A stretch of DNA of 64,000 nucleotides from Streptomyces scabiei 87.22 (GCF_000091305.1 NC_013929.1:3348001-3412000); one strand, 5' to 3'. Shown: positions 6,442 through 17,634, counted from the stretch's first letter. Notes: generated by a model from the letters alone, not told the origin. Program-made: numbers and translations.

Positions 6442-8469
6442 TCAGGGCCTGGTGGTCGGTGGGGCGGTGATGTGGTCGAGGTCCAGGGGGTGGCTCGTGC
6501 TGTCCGTGTTCAGTCTGGCCTGGAGGTCGGTCTGTCTTGCCGCCAGCTGTTCGAGGACCCGGTAGGGGCGGGTGAGGGGGAGTCCTGCCTCGACCTCCTT
6601 CTTGCTCCAGTGGCCCAGGAACTCCAGGACCGTGTCGATCAGGCCCAGGGCGGACTGGGCCGTGAGTTCGTCCGCCGGCTTGGCGAAGACACCCTGATGG
6701 AATGCCGCGTTGCGCATCGCGTAGAGCCAGGTCAGCTGGGTGTGGATGGTGTTCTGCTGATCGTGCAGCCACGTCGCGAACTCCGCGGGGTGCGCGAGAC
6801 GCCGCTGCCAGGTGGCCACCTGCTCCGCGGCCAGGCCGTCCGTCAGGGCGACGAGGGTCGCGAGGGAGCTGTTCGCGGACCGGATGTCCGCGGGGGCGCC
6901 TTCGGGCGGTGCGAGCACGGCGAACCATCGGTTGAGGTGGATCGCGCCGTTCGGCCCGTGGTCCGGGCTGTCGCCTCCGTCCTTGAGGATCACCTTCATC
7001 AGCGCCTGCAGCAGGGTGTCGGTCTCCCGGGTCAGGTGGTCGTGCGTCGTCCGGGCCTCGTCCGCTTGCGCGAGCAGGGCGGAGTGGCGTGCGGACATCT
7101 CCTCGTGGGCCCGGCGGGCCGAGGGGGCCGGTTTGTCCTTCACCTTTTCCATGCTGCGCGCGAGGCGGGCCAACCTGCGCTCGTACTCTCGGTGGTGCCA
7201 GGCGGCGTGCCTCACCGTCGCCTGTGCGGAGAGCAGCACCACCTGCCACAGTCCGAGGAGTTGTTGCCGCGCCGCGTGCAGTGCGCAGGCCTTCGCCAGG
7301 ATGTCGAGTCCCGCGGACTTCATCCCCACCGACTCGACCGCGCTCCACACCAGGCCCGCGGTCGTCATCGGAGCGTCGACCTGCTGCGCCAGATGGGCCG
7401 CGCGCAGGGCGGGGCCCAGCGAGGCCGGCCAGTGGGTGGTCAGCGGGAGCGCCGCCTTGGTGGTCTTCGACCTCGCGTCGTCGTGGACCACGTGTGCGCT
7501 GGTGTCGGTGGCGAACAGCAGCGGGTGGAGTGACAGGCGGCTCAGGCGCTGGCCCGCCGCGTACTGGTCCAGCACCTCGCTCAGCTTCCGCCGTCCTCGG
7601 CGCAGGGCGGTGTGCGTGTCGGCCGCGTGGACGGGGAGTGTCACCAGCGCCGCGGGGCCGTCCAGGCCCGCCGCGATACGGCTGAGGAAACGGCGCCGTG
7701 TGTCCTGCCTCTGCGCCTCGTGCGGTGGTTCGGCGTCACGGGGCACCGGCTGCTGTCTCGCGCCGGGAAGCAGGAGATCCAGATTCTTGAGTTCCCGGGT
7801 GCCGGTGACCACCAGGCCCACCCTGAAGGGTCGCTCGGCCGGCCAGAGGACCGCCGCGAGCTGCTCCGCGGTCGGCGCGTGGGGCGAGGTTCTTTTCAGC
7901 AGGGCGATCAGGTCGGTCCGCAGGTCGAGTCCGTCCCGTCCGTGCAGGGCGACCGCGACGGCTATCTCGTTGCGGAGGGTGACTGCCGCTCCCGGGGTCG
8001 TCCGGGACTCCCACAGGGGGACCAACCAGTCCCGGACGGATCTCGACGCCGGCGCGATGAGCCGCCCCAGCCGGGCCGCGTAGTTCCGTTTCACGTGGTC
8101 CGGGGTGGAGTCGGTGAGCGTCGCCTCCAGGGTGTGCACCAGGCGGCGGGCGGCGCGCAGGTGTTGTGCGTTGTCGGGGACGGCGGCGAAGACCAGGCTG
8201 GCGGTGTCCATGTTGACCCGCGCGGGGGCTGTCAGCCGTTTCAGCAGGCGAGTGACCGGCTGTCTCTCGGCCGAGACGTTGCCTTCGAGAGCGTGGTGCA
8301 CCCGAATGAGGGTCAGCAGGGCGCTGTTGACCGCGGACACATGCTCGGTCGCGTAGGCACGCGGATCCAGCATCCGCAGGAGACCTTCGAGGAAGGCTCT
8401 TTGCTGACGCGTGAGCGGCGCTGCACCGAAGGCTTCCACGGCATGCGCGTCCCATACCTTGTAGTGCAT
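6442..8469 (-). CDS. Large hypothetical protein with C-terminal HEPN-like RNase motif
   Basis: This 675-residue protein has no signal peptide or clear membrane segment. The N-terminal 450 residues are mainly helical with no motif I recognise. The middle (about 430-500) is Arg/Glu/Ala-rich and probably coiled coil. Near the C-terminus, LYAMRNAAFHQG places Arg586 and His591 in an R-x4-H arrangement preceded by a Tyr-rich helix and followed by a helix ending LEFLGHW. This is the signature of HEPN ribonuclease domains as in ApeA-like and other abortive-infection proteins. A defence RNase is therefore plausible but unproven. It stands alone or heads a transcript with the DUF6083 gene, in an accessory region with IS and attachment-site scars. 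Confidence 0.75.
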   Translation of the reverse strand: MHYKVWDAHAVEAFGAAPLTRQQRAFLEGLLRMLDPRAYATEHVSAVNSALLTLIRVHHALEGNVSAERQPVTRLLKRLTAPARVNMDTASLVFAAVPDNAQHLRAARRLVHTLEATLTDSTPDHVKRNYAARLGRLIAPASRSVRDWLVPLWESRTTPGAAVTLRNEIAVAVALHGRDGLDLRTDLIALLKRTSPHAPTAEQLAAVLWPAERPFRVGLVVTGTRELKNLDLLLPGARQQPVPRDAEPPHEAQRQDTRRRFLSRIAAGLDGPAALVTLPVHAADTHTALRRGRRKLSEVLDQYAAGQRLSRLSLHPLLFATDTSAHVVHDDARSKTTKAALPLTTHWPASLGPALRAAHLAQQVDAPMTTAGLVWSAVESVGMKSAGLDILAKACALHAARQQLLGLWQVVLLSAQATVRHAAWHHREYERRLARLARSMEKVKDKPAPSARRAHEEMSARHSALLAQADEARTTHDHLTRETDTLLQALMKVILKDGGDSPDHGPNGAIHLNRWFAVLAPPEGAPADIRSANSSLATLVALTDGLAAEQVATWQRRLAHPAEFATWLHDQQNTIHTQLTWLYAMRNAAFHQGVFAKPADELTAQSALGLIDTVLEFLGHWSKKEVEAGLPLTRPYRVLEQLAARQTDLQARLNTDSTSHPLDLDHITAPPTTRP

Positions 8470-8549
8470 CTCCGCAGACTACGCCGGCCGCTCCCTCGCC
8501 GAGCGGAGCAACTGGCGCGGCCGAAGCGGGACTTGGGCGGTGGGGGCGT

Positions 8550-9002
8550 TCAGGGGGTGGGGCGGCGGTGGGGTGGGGTGAAGAGGTAGAGATCGAGGAT
8601 GGGGGGCATGGGGGCGACGCCCGGACCACCGGAGCGGACCCAGCTGACGATGTCCTCGGTGGCGTCGGTGTCGTTGACCAGGCCGAGCCAGACGGGGCGG
8701 GCGCCGGCGGCGCGGCCTGCCGCGGAGGGCTGGACCACGACGACATTGGCCTGGTCGCAGGCGTCCAGGCAGGTGGAGACGCGGGTGGGGACCGAGGCCC
8801 GGAGGCGGGCGGTCTGGCCCTCGTGGTCCACACCGGGGAGTTTGGGGGTGCCGCAGCAGCAGTCCCGGCAGACCGTCACTCGGGAGGGTGCGGAGGGGCG
8901 TACGGGCGGGAGGGCGGTGGCGCGGCGGGGGACGAGGGCGGGAGTGGGGGCGGGGGTGGGGATGGCTGTCGGGTCCGGGGGCGGCCCCACCGAGGTCACC
9001 AC
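8550..9002 (-). CDS. (2Fe-2S) ferredoxin-like domain protein
   Basis: The core is VTVCRDCCCGTPKLPG followed about 30 residues later by STCLDACDQANVVVV, the paired cysteines of thioredoxin-like 2Fe-2S ferredoxins. The C-terminal part (ARPVWLGLVND, then IVSWVRSGGPG) fits the Streptomyces family. GTG at 9002 is chosen because GGAAGGGG sits about 8 bp upstream of it. An open frame continues to 9167 but consists of repeats and low-complexity sequence. The product would be 150 residues with a Pro-rich N-terminal 40. Electron transfer partner unknown. Confidence 0.65.
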   Translation of the reverse strand: MVTSVGPPPDPTAIPTPAPTPALVPRRATALPPVRPSAPSRVTVCRDCCCGTPKLPGVDHEGQTARLRASVPTRVSTCLDACDQANVVVVQPSAAGRAAGARPVWLGLVNDTDATEDIVSWVRSGGPGVAPMPPILDLYLFTPPHRRPTP

Positions 9003-9070
9003 GGATTCGGTCCCCTTCCAGGTCACCACGGTGTCGGTCGGCTTCCAGGTCACCACGGTGTCGGGGCGGT
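8995..9070 (+). repeat. 27-bp imperfect tandem repeat, three copies
   Basis: Three consecutive units begin GGTCACCACGG(A/T)(T/G)TCGG. They cover the proposed ribosome site and start of the ferredoxin-like gene on the opposite strand, so copy number could shift its translation start. Confidence 0.7.
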
Positions 9071-9167
9071 ACGTGTGAGGGGATTCATGCGCCGGCCTCT
9101 GAAGTCGGTGAACTGGTCCTGTCCGTGGGGAGTTTACGTGTGGCAGCCCTCTCGACCTCGCCGTCAC

Positions 9168-9532
9168 CAGCGGCTTCGCCCCGAGGGAACGAATCGGGGG
9201 CCGGCACGATGCCGGGTTGCGGCGGAGAGTGCGGGCCGATGAGGGCGTGCGGTGCGGGCGAGGTGTGATCTTGGTGGAAGCCGGGCGCGGGGGGCGTAGG
9301 GAAGTGACATGTGTCTCACCTGGGGCGGACGGGGCCGGGCGGGCTCCGGCGGCAGAGTCGCTGCTGGGAAGCGGTGTCGTCGTTCCGGCGGTGGCAGGAG
9401 TTCGGGTGGTGCATACCGGGGAGTCATTTGGGGTGGGAACGGTCCTGGGGTTCCCTTCGTTCTTGACTTGCCCTGCCTCCGTCGGAGCGGTCCCCCGCCG
9501 TACCGACGCGACGCGGAAGGACGACGTGCCCT
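9168..9532. other. Divergent intergenic region
   Basis: This is a 365-bp GC-rich spacer upstream of the flippase-like gene. I see no coding frame with support and no clear operator. It probably contains the promoter of the gene to the right. Confidence 0.4.
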
Positions 9533-10744
9533 TTGTTCCCGCTCCCGCTCGACGCGCCGCCCCCCTCGCGGCCCACCCCGTCCCCTGTCACCGACCCCCT
9601 CCCCCTGATACCCGGCCCGGCCCGGCGCTCGGACCCCACCCGGGTCCCCGGCCGGACCCCGGCCCCGGCCCCCGACGCCGTACCCGAGGCGCTCGCTGAG
9701 TCCGACCGCGCCGCGTGCCCCGCGGCGCTCCCGGAACCCGACTGTGCCGACCGGGCGGAGACGCTGGCGCCCGCCAGGCTGCGGGCCCTGCTGCCCGCCC
9801 GTACTGCCGTCAACGCCCGGCGGCTGCGGTTCGCGCTGACGCTGCTGCCGCTCGTGCTGCTGGCGGTCTGGGCGGCGGTCGACTGGCGGACGGTCCATGA
9901 AGGGGCCGTACGGCTGGCCTCGGCCGACCCCTGGTGGCTGCTGGCCGGCGCGTTCTTCACGGCCCTGTGCTCGGTGGCCTCCGCCTGTGTACGGCAGGGG
10001 GCCGTGCCGGAGCGGCTTCCGCCCGGGCAGCTGCTGGCGACCCAGTTCGCCGCCGGTGCCGCCGGGCAGGCCCTGCCGGGGAACATCGGCGCCCACGCGG
10101 TCGTCCTGCGTTTCCTGCGGCGCCGGGGCATCCCGCTCGCGCGTGCGACCTCCTCGCTCGCGCTGTACTCGGCGGTCAAGCCGGTGGCCAAGACGCTGGT
10201 GATCATCGCCTTCGTCGTGGCGTTCCCGGGCACGCTCCGCCTGACCGAACTCCTGCCCAAGGGCGAGACCCTCGCCCTGGTCGGCGCGATCACCGGGGTC
10301 AGTCTGGCCGCCGTGGTCACACTGATCACGACCGTACGGCCGTTGCGGCGCCCCCTCATCGGAGGGCTGCGTTCCGCGCTCACCGACACGCGGCTCGTGC
10401 ACAGCCGTCCCGTCCGCGCCGTCTCCCTGTGGGGCGGGGCCGCGGCCTTCCCCCTGTGCCAGGGGGCGGTGGTGGCCTCGGTCGGCACCTCGCTGGGGCT
10501 GTCCGTGTCCTGGACGCAGATGGTCTTCGCGTACCTCGTCGCCAGCACCGCCGCCGGTGCGGTGCCCGCGCCGGGGGGCCTCGGTCCCATGGACGCGGCG
10601 CTCGTCTTCGCCCTCGTCGCCTTCGGCGCGCCGGCGAGCCTCGCCACCACCACGGTCATCGGCTACCGCGTGCTCACGGTCTGGCTCCCCCTCCTGCCGG
10701 GCACGCTCGTGCTCTCCGCGCTGGTACGGGCGAAGGTGCTCTGA
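9533..10744 (+). CDS. Flippase-like membrane protein (YbhN/UPF0104 family)
   Basis: This is a 403-residue product from a TTG start; the Pro-rich first 70 residues make the start uncertain. From about residue 95 there are 7-8 hydrophobic segments. Family landmarks of the lysylphosphatidylglycerol synthase transmembrane/YbhN group are present: QALPGNIGAHAVVLRF in the middle, and AGAVPAPGGLGPMDAAL in the C-terminal third. Such proteins sit in the cytoplasmic membrane and are thought to move lipids or lipid-linked substrates across it; the substrate here is not known. It converges on the Ku gene across a 29-bp tandem repeat array. Confidence 0.8.
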   Translation: MFPLPLDAPPPSRPTPSPVTDPLPLIPGPARRSDPTRVPGRTPAPAPDAVPEALAESDRAACPAALPEPDCADRAETLAPARLRALLPARTAVNARRLRFALTLLPLVLLAVWAAVDWRTVHEGAVRLASADPWWLLAGAFFTALCSVASACVRQGAVPERLPPGQLLATQFAAGAAGQALPGNIGAHAVVLRFLRRRGIPLARATSSLALYSAVKPVAKTLVIIAFVVAFPGTLRLTELLPKGETLALVGAITGVSLAAVVTLITTVRPLRRPLIGGLRSALTDTRLVHSRPVRAVSLWGGAAAFPLCQGAVVASVGTSLGLSVSWTQMVFAYLVASTAAGAVPAPGGLGPMDAALVFALVAFGAPASLATTTVIGYRVLTVWLPLLPGTLVLSALVRAKVL

Positions 10745-10782
10745 GCCGGGGGACGGCGGGAGGAAGGGGCCGGCTCGGGAGT

Positions 10783-10956
10783 GGTGCACGTTCCGCGTAG
10801 GGCTTCCGCTTGGTGCACGTTCCGCGTAGGGCTTCCGCTTGGTGCACGTTCCGCGTAGGGCTTCCGCTTGGTGCACGTTCCGCGTAGGGCTTCCGCTTGG
10901 TGCACGTTCCGCGTAGGGCTTCCGCTTGGTGCACGTTCCCCGTGGGGCGCGCTCTG
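10783..10956 (+). repeat. 29-bp tandem repeat, five exact copies plus a degenerate sixth
   Basis: Units start GGTGCACGTTCCGCGTAGGG and run without spacers at 10783, 10812, 10841, 10870 and 10899. The copy at 10928 diverges after GGTGCACGTTCC. The array fills the space between the convergent flippase-like and Ku genes. Absence of unique spacers rules out CRISPR; it is a minisatellite likely to vary between strains. Confidence 0.9.
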
Positions 10957-10974
10957 CCACCGGGGGCGGGCAGG

Positions 10975-12090
10975 TCAGGCCGAGCGTTTGCGGGCGGTCG
11001 TCTTCTTCGCGGGGGTCTTCTTCGCGGGGGTCTTCGCCGCCGTGGACTTGGCCGAGGCGGCGGACTTCGACGCCGACGTTCCGGACGCCGAGGACTTCGC
11101 CGCCGTCGTCCTGGCCGCGGCCGTCGTCCTGGACGCCGTCGTCTTCTTGGCCGTCGTCTTCTTCGCGGCCGTCTTCTTCGCCGGCTCGGCGGACCTGGTC
11201 GTGGACTTCTTCGGGGCGGCGGACGTCCCTCGGGCCGTCGTGGTGGATTTCTTGCCCGGCGGTTGCTTCGGGGTGGGCCGGGACGAGAGGTGGGTGATGT
11301 CGGCGACGTCCTCTCCGCGCGACTCCTTGGCCTCGCGGACGCTCTTCTCCAGGGCGGCCATGAGGTCGAGGACCTTGCCGCCCGGGGCCGGGGCGGGTGC
11401 GCTGGGCGCTTCCTCCCCGGCCGCCTTCGCCGCGACGAGCTCCTCGACGGCCTCGCGGTAGTCGTCGTGCAGCGACGCGAAGTCGACCTCGCCGAGGGTG
11501 TCCATGAGGGCGTCCGCGAGGTCGAGCTCCTTGTCGCGGACGGTGACGCTCGTGTCGGGGGCGACCCCGTCCGTCGCGCGGATCTCGTCGGGCCAGAGCA
11601 GCCCGTGCATGGCGAGGACGTCGTCCACGACCCGCAGCATGCCCAGCCGCTCGCGCCCGCGCAGTGCGAACTTGCAGATGGCGACCTTTCCGCTGCGCTT
11701 GAGCGCCTCGCGGAGGAGGGTGTACGGCTTGGCGGCGGGGACGCCGTTCGCCGCGAGGTAGTACGCGGCGTCCACCTGCAGCGGGTCGACGCTCTCGGCC
11801 GGTACGAAGCCCTCGATCTCGATGGTCTTGGCCGTCGGGATGGGCAGGGAAGCGAGGTCCTCGTCCGTGATCGGGATCATCGTGCCGTCCGCGTCCTCGT
11901 ACGCCTTGCCGATCTCCCCCTGCGTCACCTCGCGGTCCTCCAGCTCGCAGACCTTGCGGTAACGGATGCGGCCGCCGTCCTCCAGGTGGACCTGGCGGAA
12001 GGAGACGGAATGGCTCTCGGTCGCGTTCACCAGCTTGATCGGGATGCTGACCAGGCCGAAGGAGATCGCACCGTTCCAGATGGATCGCAC
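10975..12090 (-). CDS. ku: Ku, non-homologous end-joining DNA-end binding protein
   Basis: GTG at 12090 gives VRSIWNGAISFGLVSIP, the usual Ku N-terminus. A longer frame to 12135 adds 15 residues that the family lacks. The core beta-barrel shows SFRQVHLEDGGRIRYRKVCE and PYTLLREALKRSGKVAICKF. After about residue 255 the protein has an Ala/Lys/Thr-rich tail with many KKTTAKK-like repeats, a basic C-terminal extension known from actinobacterial Ku and thought to help DNA binding. Ku bridges double-strand breaks and recruits LigD activities. The LigD polymerase-domain gene lies 3 kb away, past a UvrA-like gene, so the locus is dedicated to end repair. Confidence 0.95.
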   Translation of the reverse strand: MRSIWNGAISFGLVSIPIKLVNATESHSVSFRQVHLEDGGRIRYRKVCELEDREVTQGEIGKAYEDADGTMIPITDEDLASLPIPTAKTIEIEGFVPAESVDPLQVDAAYYLAANGVPAAKPYTLLREALKRSGKVAICKFALRGRERLGMLRVVDDVLAMHGLLWPDEIRATDGVAPDTSVTVRDKELDLADALMDTLGEVDFASLHDDYREAVEELVAAKAAGEEAPSAPAPAPGGKVLDLMAALEKSVREAKESRGEDVADITHLSSRPTPKQPPGKKSTTTARGTSAAPKKSTTRSAEPAKKTAAKKTTAKKTTASRTTAAARTTAAKSSASGTSASKSAASAKSTAAKTPAKKTPAKKTTARKRSA

Positions 12091-12439
12091 GGGCAGCACG
12101 CACCTTTCGGTTCCCTGCTTCCGGTTTGTCCACACCGTAACGCGGACCGATCAGGGGTGCCCGGCGGGCCGGTCAGGATTCGAGAAGCGCGCAGGGGCGG
12201 GGCGCGCCTAGCGTGAACCGTGCGACGTCTCACGGCGTCTTGCGGCGTCTTGCGGCGTCGCACGACCCCGTGCCGCTCCTGGCCGGCTCGGCGGGGGTCG
12301 AACGCCCGTTTCGTCCCGGCCCGGCGGAAATGCATCCGGAATACGCACCACCGCACGTACTCTTCCCAGCGGATCGGACCCGGTCGGGCGACGCCGGCGG
12401 GACCGCGGGACGCGGCTCCGCACGACAGATGGAGGAACG

Positions 12440-14848
<2,409 letters not shown>

Positions 14849-14970
14849 CCGCCCGCGGAGGACGGCCACCAAGCAGCCCGGGGCCGACCACACCGCGCAG
14901 GGCCCCGGCGGGGTCCGGCACCCCGTACGCCTCGTGCCCCGCGTGTCGCCACGCTCGCCGGCGCGGGGCC

Positions 14971-15005
14971 ACCGGGCACCGGGCACCGGGCACCGGGCAC
15001 CGGGC
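14971..15005 (+). repeat. 7-bp tandem repeat (ACCGGGC, five copies)
   Basis: Five exact ACCGGGC units lie in the 253-bp gap between the UvrA-like and LigD-polymerase genes. Nothing else recognisable is present in that gap. Confidence 0.85.
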
Positions 15006-15101
15006 CCCACCCCACCTCCGCCTGCCCTCACCCCCAGCCGCTTCCCCGCATTCGCCATCCCCTTCGTCCCGCTTCACCCCGAACCGTGAAATTCTGTCGC
15101 C

Positions 15102-15983
15102 ATGACACCGATCACCGAGGTGGAGGGCCGCCGGATCGTCCTCTCCCATCTGGAGAAGGTCCTCCACCCGGCGACGGGTTTCACCAAGGGTGAGCTGCTG
15201 CACTACTACGCCACGACCGCGGACGCCCTGCTGCCGCATCTGCGCGACCGCCCGGTCTCCTTCCTCCGTTACCCGGACGGTCCGGGCGGACAGGTCTTCT
15301 TCACCAAGAACGTGCCGCCGGGCACTCCGGACTGGGTCACCACCGCCGAGGTGCGGCGGATGGAGGGACCGGCCCGGATGGTGCTGGTGCAGGACCTGGC
15401 GAGCCTGATGTGGGCCTCGAACCAGGTCGCCGAGTTCCACACCCCGCAGTGGACCGTCGGCTCCGGCGAGGAGGCCGACCGGCTCGTCCTCGACCTGGAC
15501 CCGGGGGAACCCGCGACGATCGTCGAGTGCTGCGAGGTCGCCCGCTGGCTGCGGGAGCGGCTCGCGGAGGACGGGATCGAGGCGTACGCGAAGACGTCCG
15601 GGTCGAAGGGGCTGCATCTGCTGGCGGCGGTGCGCGGGGCGACCTCGGAGCGGGTGTCGGAGTACGCCAGGGAACTCGCCGTCGAGGCCGAGAAGGCGCT
15701 GCCCCGCCTGGTCGTGCACCGGATGAACCGCAGTCTGCGCCCCGGCAAGGTGTTCGTGGACTGGAGTCAGAACGCCGCCCGCAAGACCACGGCGGCGCCC
15801 TACACGCTGCGCGCCCGCCCCGAGCCGACCGTCTCCGCGCCGGTGACGTGGGCCGAGGTGGAGGAGTGCGGCTCCCCCGCGCACCTGGTGTTCCGCGCCC
15901 CGGACATCGCCCCCCGCCTCCGGGATCACGGCGATCTGCTGGCGCCGCTCCTCGACGCGGAGGCCGCGCACGCGCTGCCGTGA
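15102..15983 (+). CDS. ligD: LigD-type NHEJ polymerase/primase domain protein
   Basis: This is a 293-residue stand-alone polymerase domain of the LigD family. Characteristic elements are EKVLHP near the start, the phosphate-binding FFTKNVPPGTPDWV, the metal-binding LVLDLDPG (Asp at about 131 and 133), KTSGSKGLHLL, and FVDWSQNARKTT-like sequence. It adds ribo- or deoxynucleotides during end joining with Ku. No ligase or phosphoesterase domain is fused, so those must be encoded elsewhere, as is common in Streptomyces. It is convergent with the NERD gene, with only 12 bp between stops. Confidence 0.92.
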   Translation: MTPITEVEGRRIVLSHLEKVLHPATGFTKGELLHYYATTADALLPHLRDRPVSFLRYPDGPGGQVFFTKNVPPGTPDWVTTAEVRRMEGPARMVLVQDLASLMWASNQVAEFHTPQWTVGSGEEADRLVLDLDPGEPATIVECCEVARWLRERLAEDGIEAYAKTSGSKGLHLLAAVRGATSERVSEYARELAVEAEKALPRLVVHRMNRSLRPGKVFVDWSQNAARKTTAAPYTLRARPEPTVSAPVTWAEVEECGSPAHLVFRAPDIAPRLRDHGDLLAPLLDAEAAHALP

Positions 15984-15995
15984 CGGTCCACCGGT

Positions 15996-16799
15996 CTACA
16001 CGCGGGTCCAGGTCCGCCGGTCCCGTGCCGTCGCGTGCAGCCCCTCCACGTCCGCGGGCTTCAACTGCCCGCCCGCGCGGGCGAGTCGGGCGAGGTCCGT
16101 GTCGCGCAGGACGCGGACCTCGCGCGGGGGCGTGGTGATGTCGAGGCCGGCCGGCTCGGTGACGGCGAGCACGGGACGGACCTCGGCGGTGAGGGCGTAG
16201 GAGGCGCGGTCGGCTTCGGCGCGGAGCGCGCGCAGCAACGCGCGGGGTTCGTGCCGGCCGACGGCGACCATCGGGTCGGTGACGACGACGCGTTGCCGGC
16301 GCGCGTGCAGGGACCGTACGCAGAACAGTCCCCCGGGACCGATCAGCAGGTGGTGGATGCGGTCGCCGCCGGGCAGCGGCACGGAGTGCAGGGTGTGCCA
16401 GCCGGCTCCCTCCAGCCGGTCCAGCGCGTCACCGACCGCCTGCTCGGCGGCCAGGGCGCGGCGGCGCGGGTCGGGGCGCAGCCGGCGCGGGGGCCCGGGG
16501 GCGCGGTCGAGGGCGATCAGCAGCGCCTCGCCGGGGCGGTTGGGGGCCAGGTCGTCGTCCGGGTGCAGGCTCAGCCGGGCCAGTTCGGCGGGGGTGGGCA
16601 CCGGGGGCGGGCCCACGGCCACGGGGCCGGTGACGAAGGGGCCGAGCACGGCCAGCACGTCCTCCCTCAGCTCCTCGCTGAGGAGGTTCACCCGGCCCGC
16701 CTCACGGTCGTACCAGGCGACGTTCCTCCCGTCGGTCCGGCACACGTACAGGCGTTCCTGTCCGTGCCGCCAGGTCGGTATGACGCGCAGTCGGTTCAT
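15996..16799 (-). CDS. NERD (nuclease-related) domain protein
   Basis: This is a 267-residue cytoplasmic protein. The N-terminal part contains WRHGQERLYVCR and a Trp-Tyr-Asp motif. From about residue 130 the NERD-like core appears: EQAVGDALDRLEGAGWHTLH, then GGDRIHHLLIGPGGLFCV, matching the alpha-beta core related to PD-(D/E)xK nucleases. Metal-binding residues look degenerate, as in many NERD proteins, so nuclease activity is uncertain. It sits beside LigD-polymerase and Ku, a context compatible with DNA processing. The phosphatase gene is divergent from it. Confidence 0.8.
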   Translation of the reverse strand: MNRLRVIPTWRHGQERLYVCRTDGRNVAWYDREAGRVNLLSEELREDVLAVLGPFVTGPVAVGPPPVPTPAELARLSLHPDDDLAPNRPGEALLIALDRAPGPPRRLRPDPRRRALAAEQAVGDALDRLEGAGWHTLHSVPLPGGDRIHHLLIGPGGLFCVRSLHARRQRVVVTDPMVAVGRHEPRALLRALRAEADRASYALTAEVRPVLAVTEPAGLDITTPPREVRVLRDTDLARLARAGGQLKPADVEGLHATARDRRTWTRV

Positions 16800-16903
16800 G
16801 CACCATCACCCCACGACCATGGGAACAGGCGGGGTGCTCCATCGGCAAGAACCCGGTTACCTTTGGGGTGACGACCTGTCGTCAGGGGCTTGGGGAGGCG
16901 CCG

Positions 16904-17416
16904 TTGCGGACGCGCAGGAAGCAACCGGGTGTGCCCGCTCCGGGCGAACCGTGGAGCGAGATCGTGCCGGGGCTGTGGATGGGCGGGCACGAGTTCGCGG
17001 GGCGGACCGGCACCGGGGACATCGAGTTCGCGGTCGTACGCGACGAGTTCGATCTGGTGCTGACCCTGCTGCGGCTGCCGGGGTACGGGCCGGACGACGG
17101 CGTCGAGCACCATGTGTGGCCGATCCCGGACGGGCCCTTGGACGGTACGCAGCTGGCGGGTGTGATCCGGCTGGCGCAGGCGGCGTGCGACGCGCTGGAG
17201 GACGGCAAGCGGGTGCTCGTACGCTGCTACAGCGGGTACAACCGGTCCGGTCTGGTGGTGGCGCACGCGCTGATCCGCGACGGGCACTCCGCCGAGGAGG
17301 CGATCCGGCTGATCCGCACCCGCCGTTCACCGTGGGCGCTGCACAACGAGCTGTTCGTGGAGTACCTGCACACGGGACTGGCGACGGTACGGCTGCTGGA
17401 GGAGCTGGCCGAGTAG
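16904..17416 (+). CDS. Dual-specificity-like protein phosphatase
   Basis: The signature VRCYSGYNRSGLVV has the catalytic Cys and Arg in a C-x5-R loop followed by Ser, as in Cys-based protein tyrosine/dual-specificity phosphatases. The upstream segment VEHHVWPIPDGPLDG supplies a candidate general-acid Asp. The start is taken at TTG 16904 (170 residues) because GGGGAGG lies 5 bp upstream. A GTG at 16868 in the same frame would add 12 residues but lacks a visible ribosome site. Substrate unknown. It is divergent from the NERD gene and followed by an 18-bp repeat array. Confidence 0.8.
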   Translation: MRTRRKQPGVPAPGEPWSEIVPGLWMGGHEFAGRTGTGDIEFAVVRDEFDLVLTLLRLPGYGPDDGVEHHVWPIPDGPLDGTQLAGVIRLAQAACDALEDGKRVLVRCYSGYNRSGLVVAHALIRDGHSAEEAIRLIRTRRSPWALHNELFVEYLHTGLATVRLLEELAE

Positions 17417-17426
17417 CGGGCGGCCA

Positions 17427-17552
17427 CGGCCCGGACGCAGGGCGCGGCCCGAACGCGGGGCGCGGCCCGAACGCAGGGCGCGGCCCGAACGCAGGGCGCG
17501 GCCCGGACGCAGGGCGCGGCCCGGACGCAGGGCGCGGCCCGGACGCAGGGCG
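17427..17552 (+). repeat. 18-bp tandem repeat, seven copies
   Basis: Seven units of the form CGGCCCG(G/A)ACGC(A/G)GGGCG run from 17427 to 17552 just after the phosphatase stop. A partial unit follows near 17562. The array lies between the phosphatase and the lipoprotein gene and is probably variable in copy number. Confidence 0.9.
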
Positions 17553-17634
17553 CGGCACTCCCGGCCCGGACGCGGACGCGGTACTTCCGCACGAATAGGG
17601 TGTACTGGACCGTATCGACGCCCCCAGGAGTCCC

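Noticed and set aside
10783..10956. CRISPR array
   Set aside because: The 29-bp units follow each other directly with no unique spacers and there are no cas genes, so it is a minisatellite.
9164..12133. Long open frame (989 codons) on the minus strand covering the flippase-like and Ku region
   Set aside because: Its translation is Arg/Gly/Pro-rich without domains and lies antisense to, or out of frame with, well-supported genes. It is a high-GC shadow frame.
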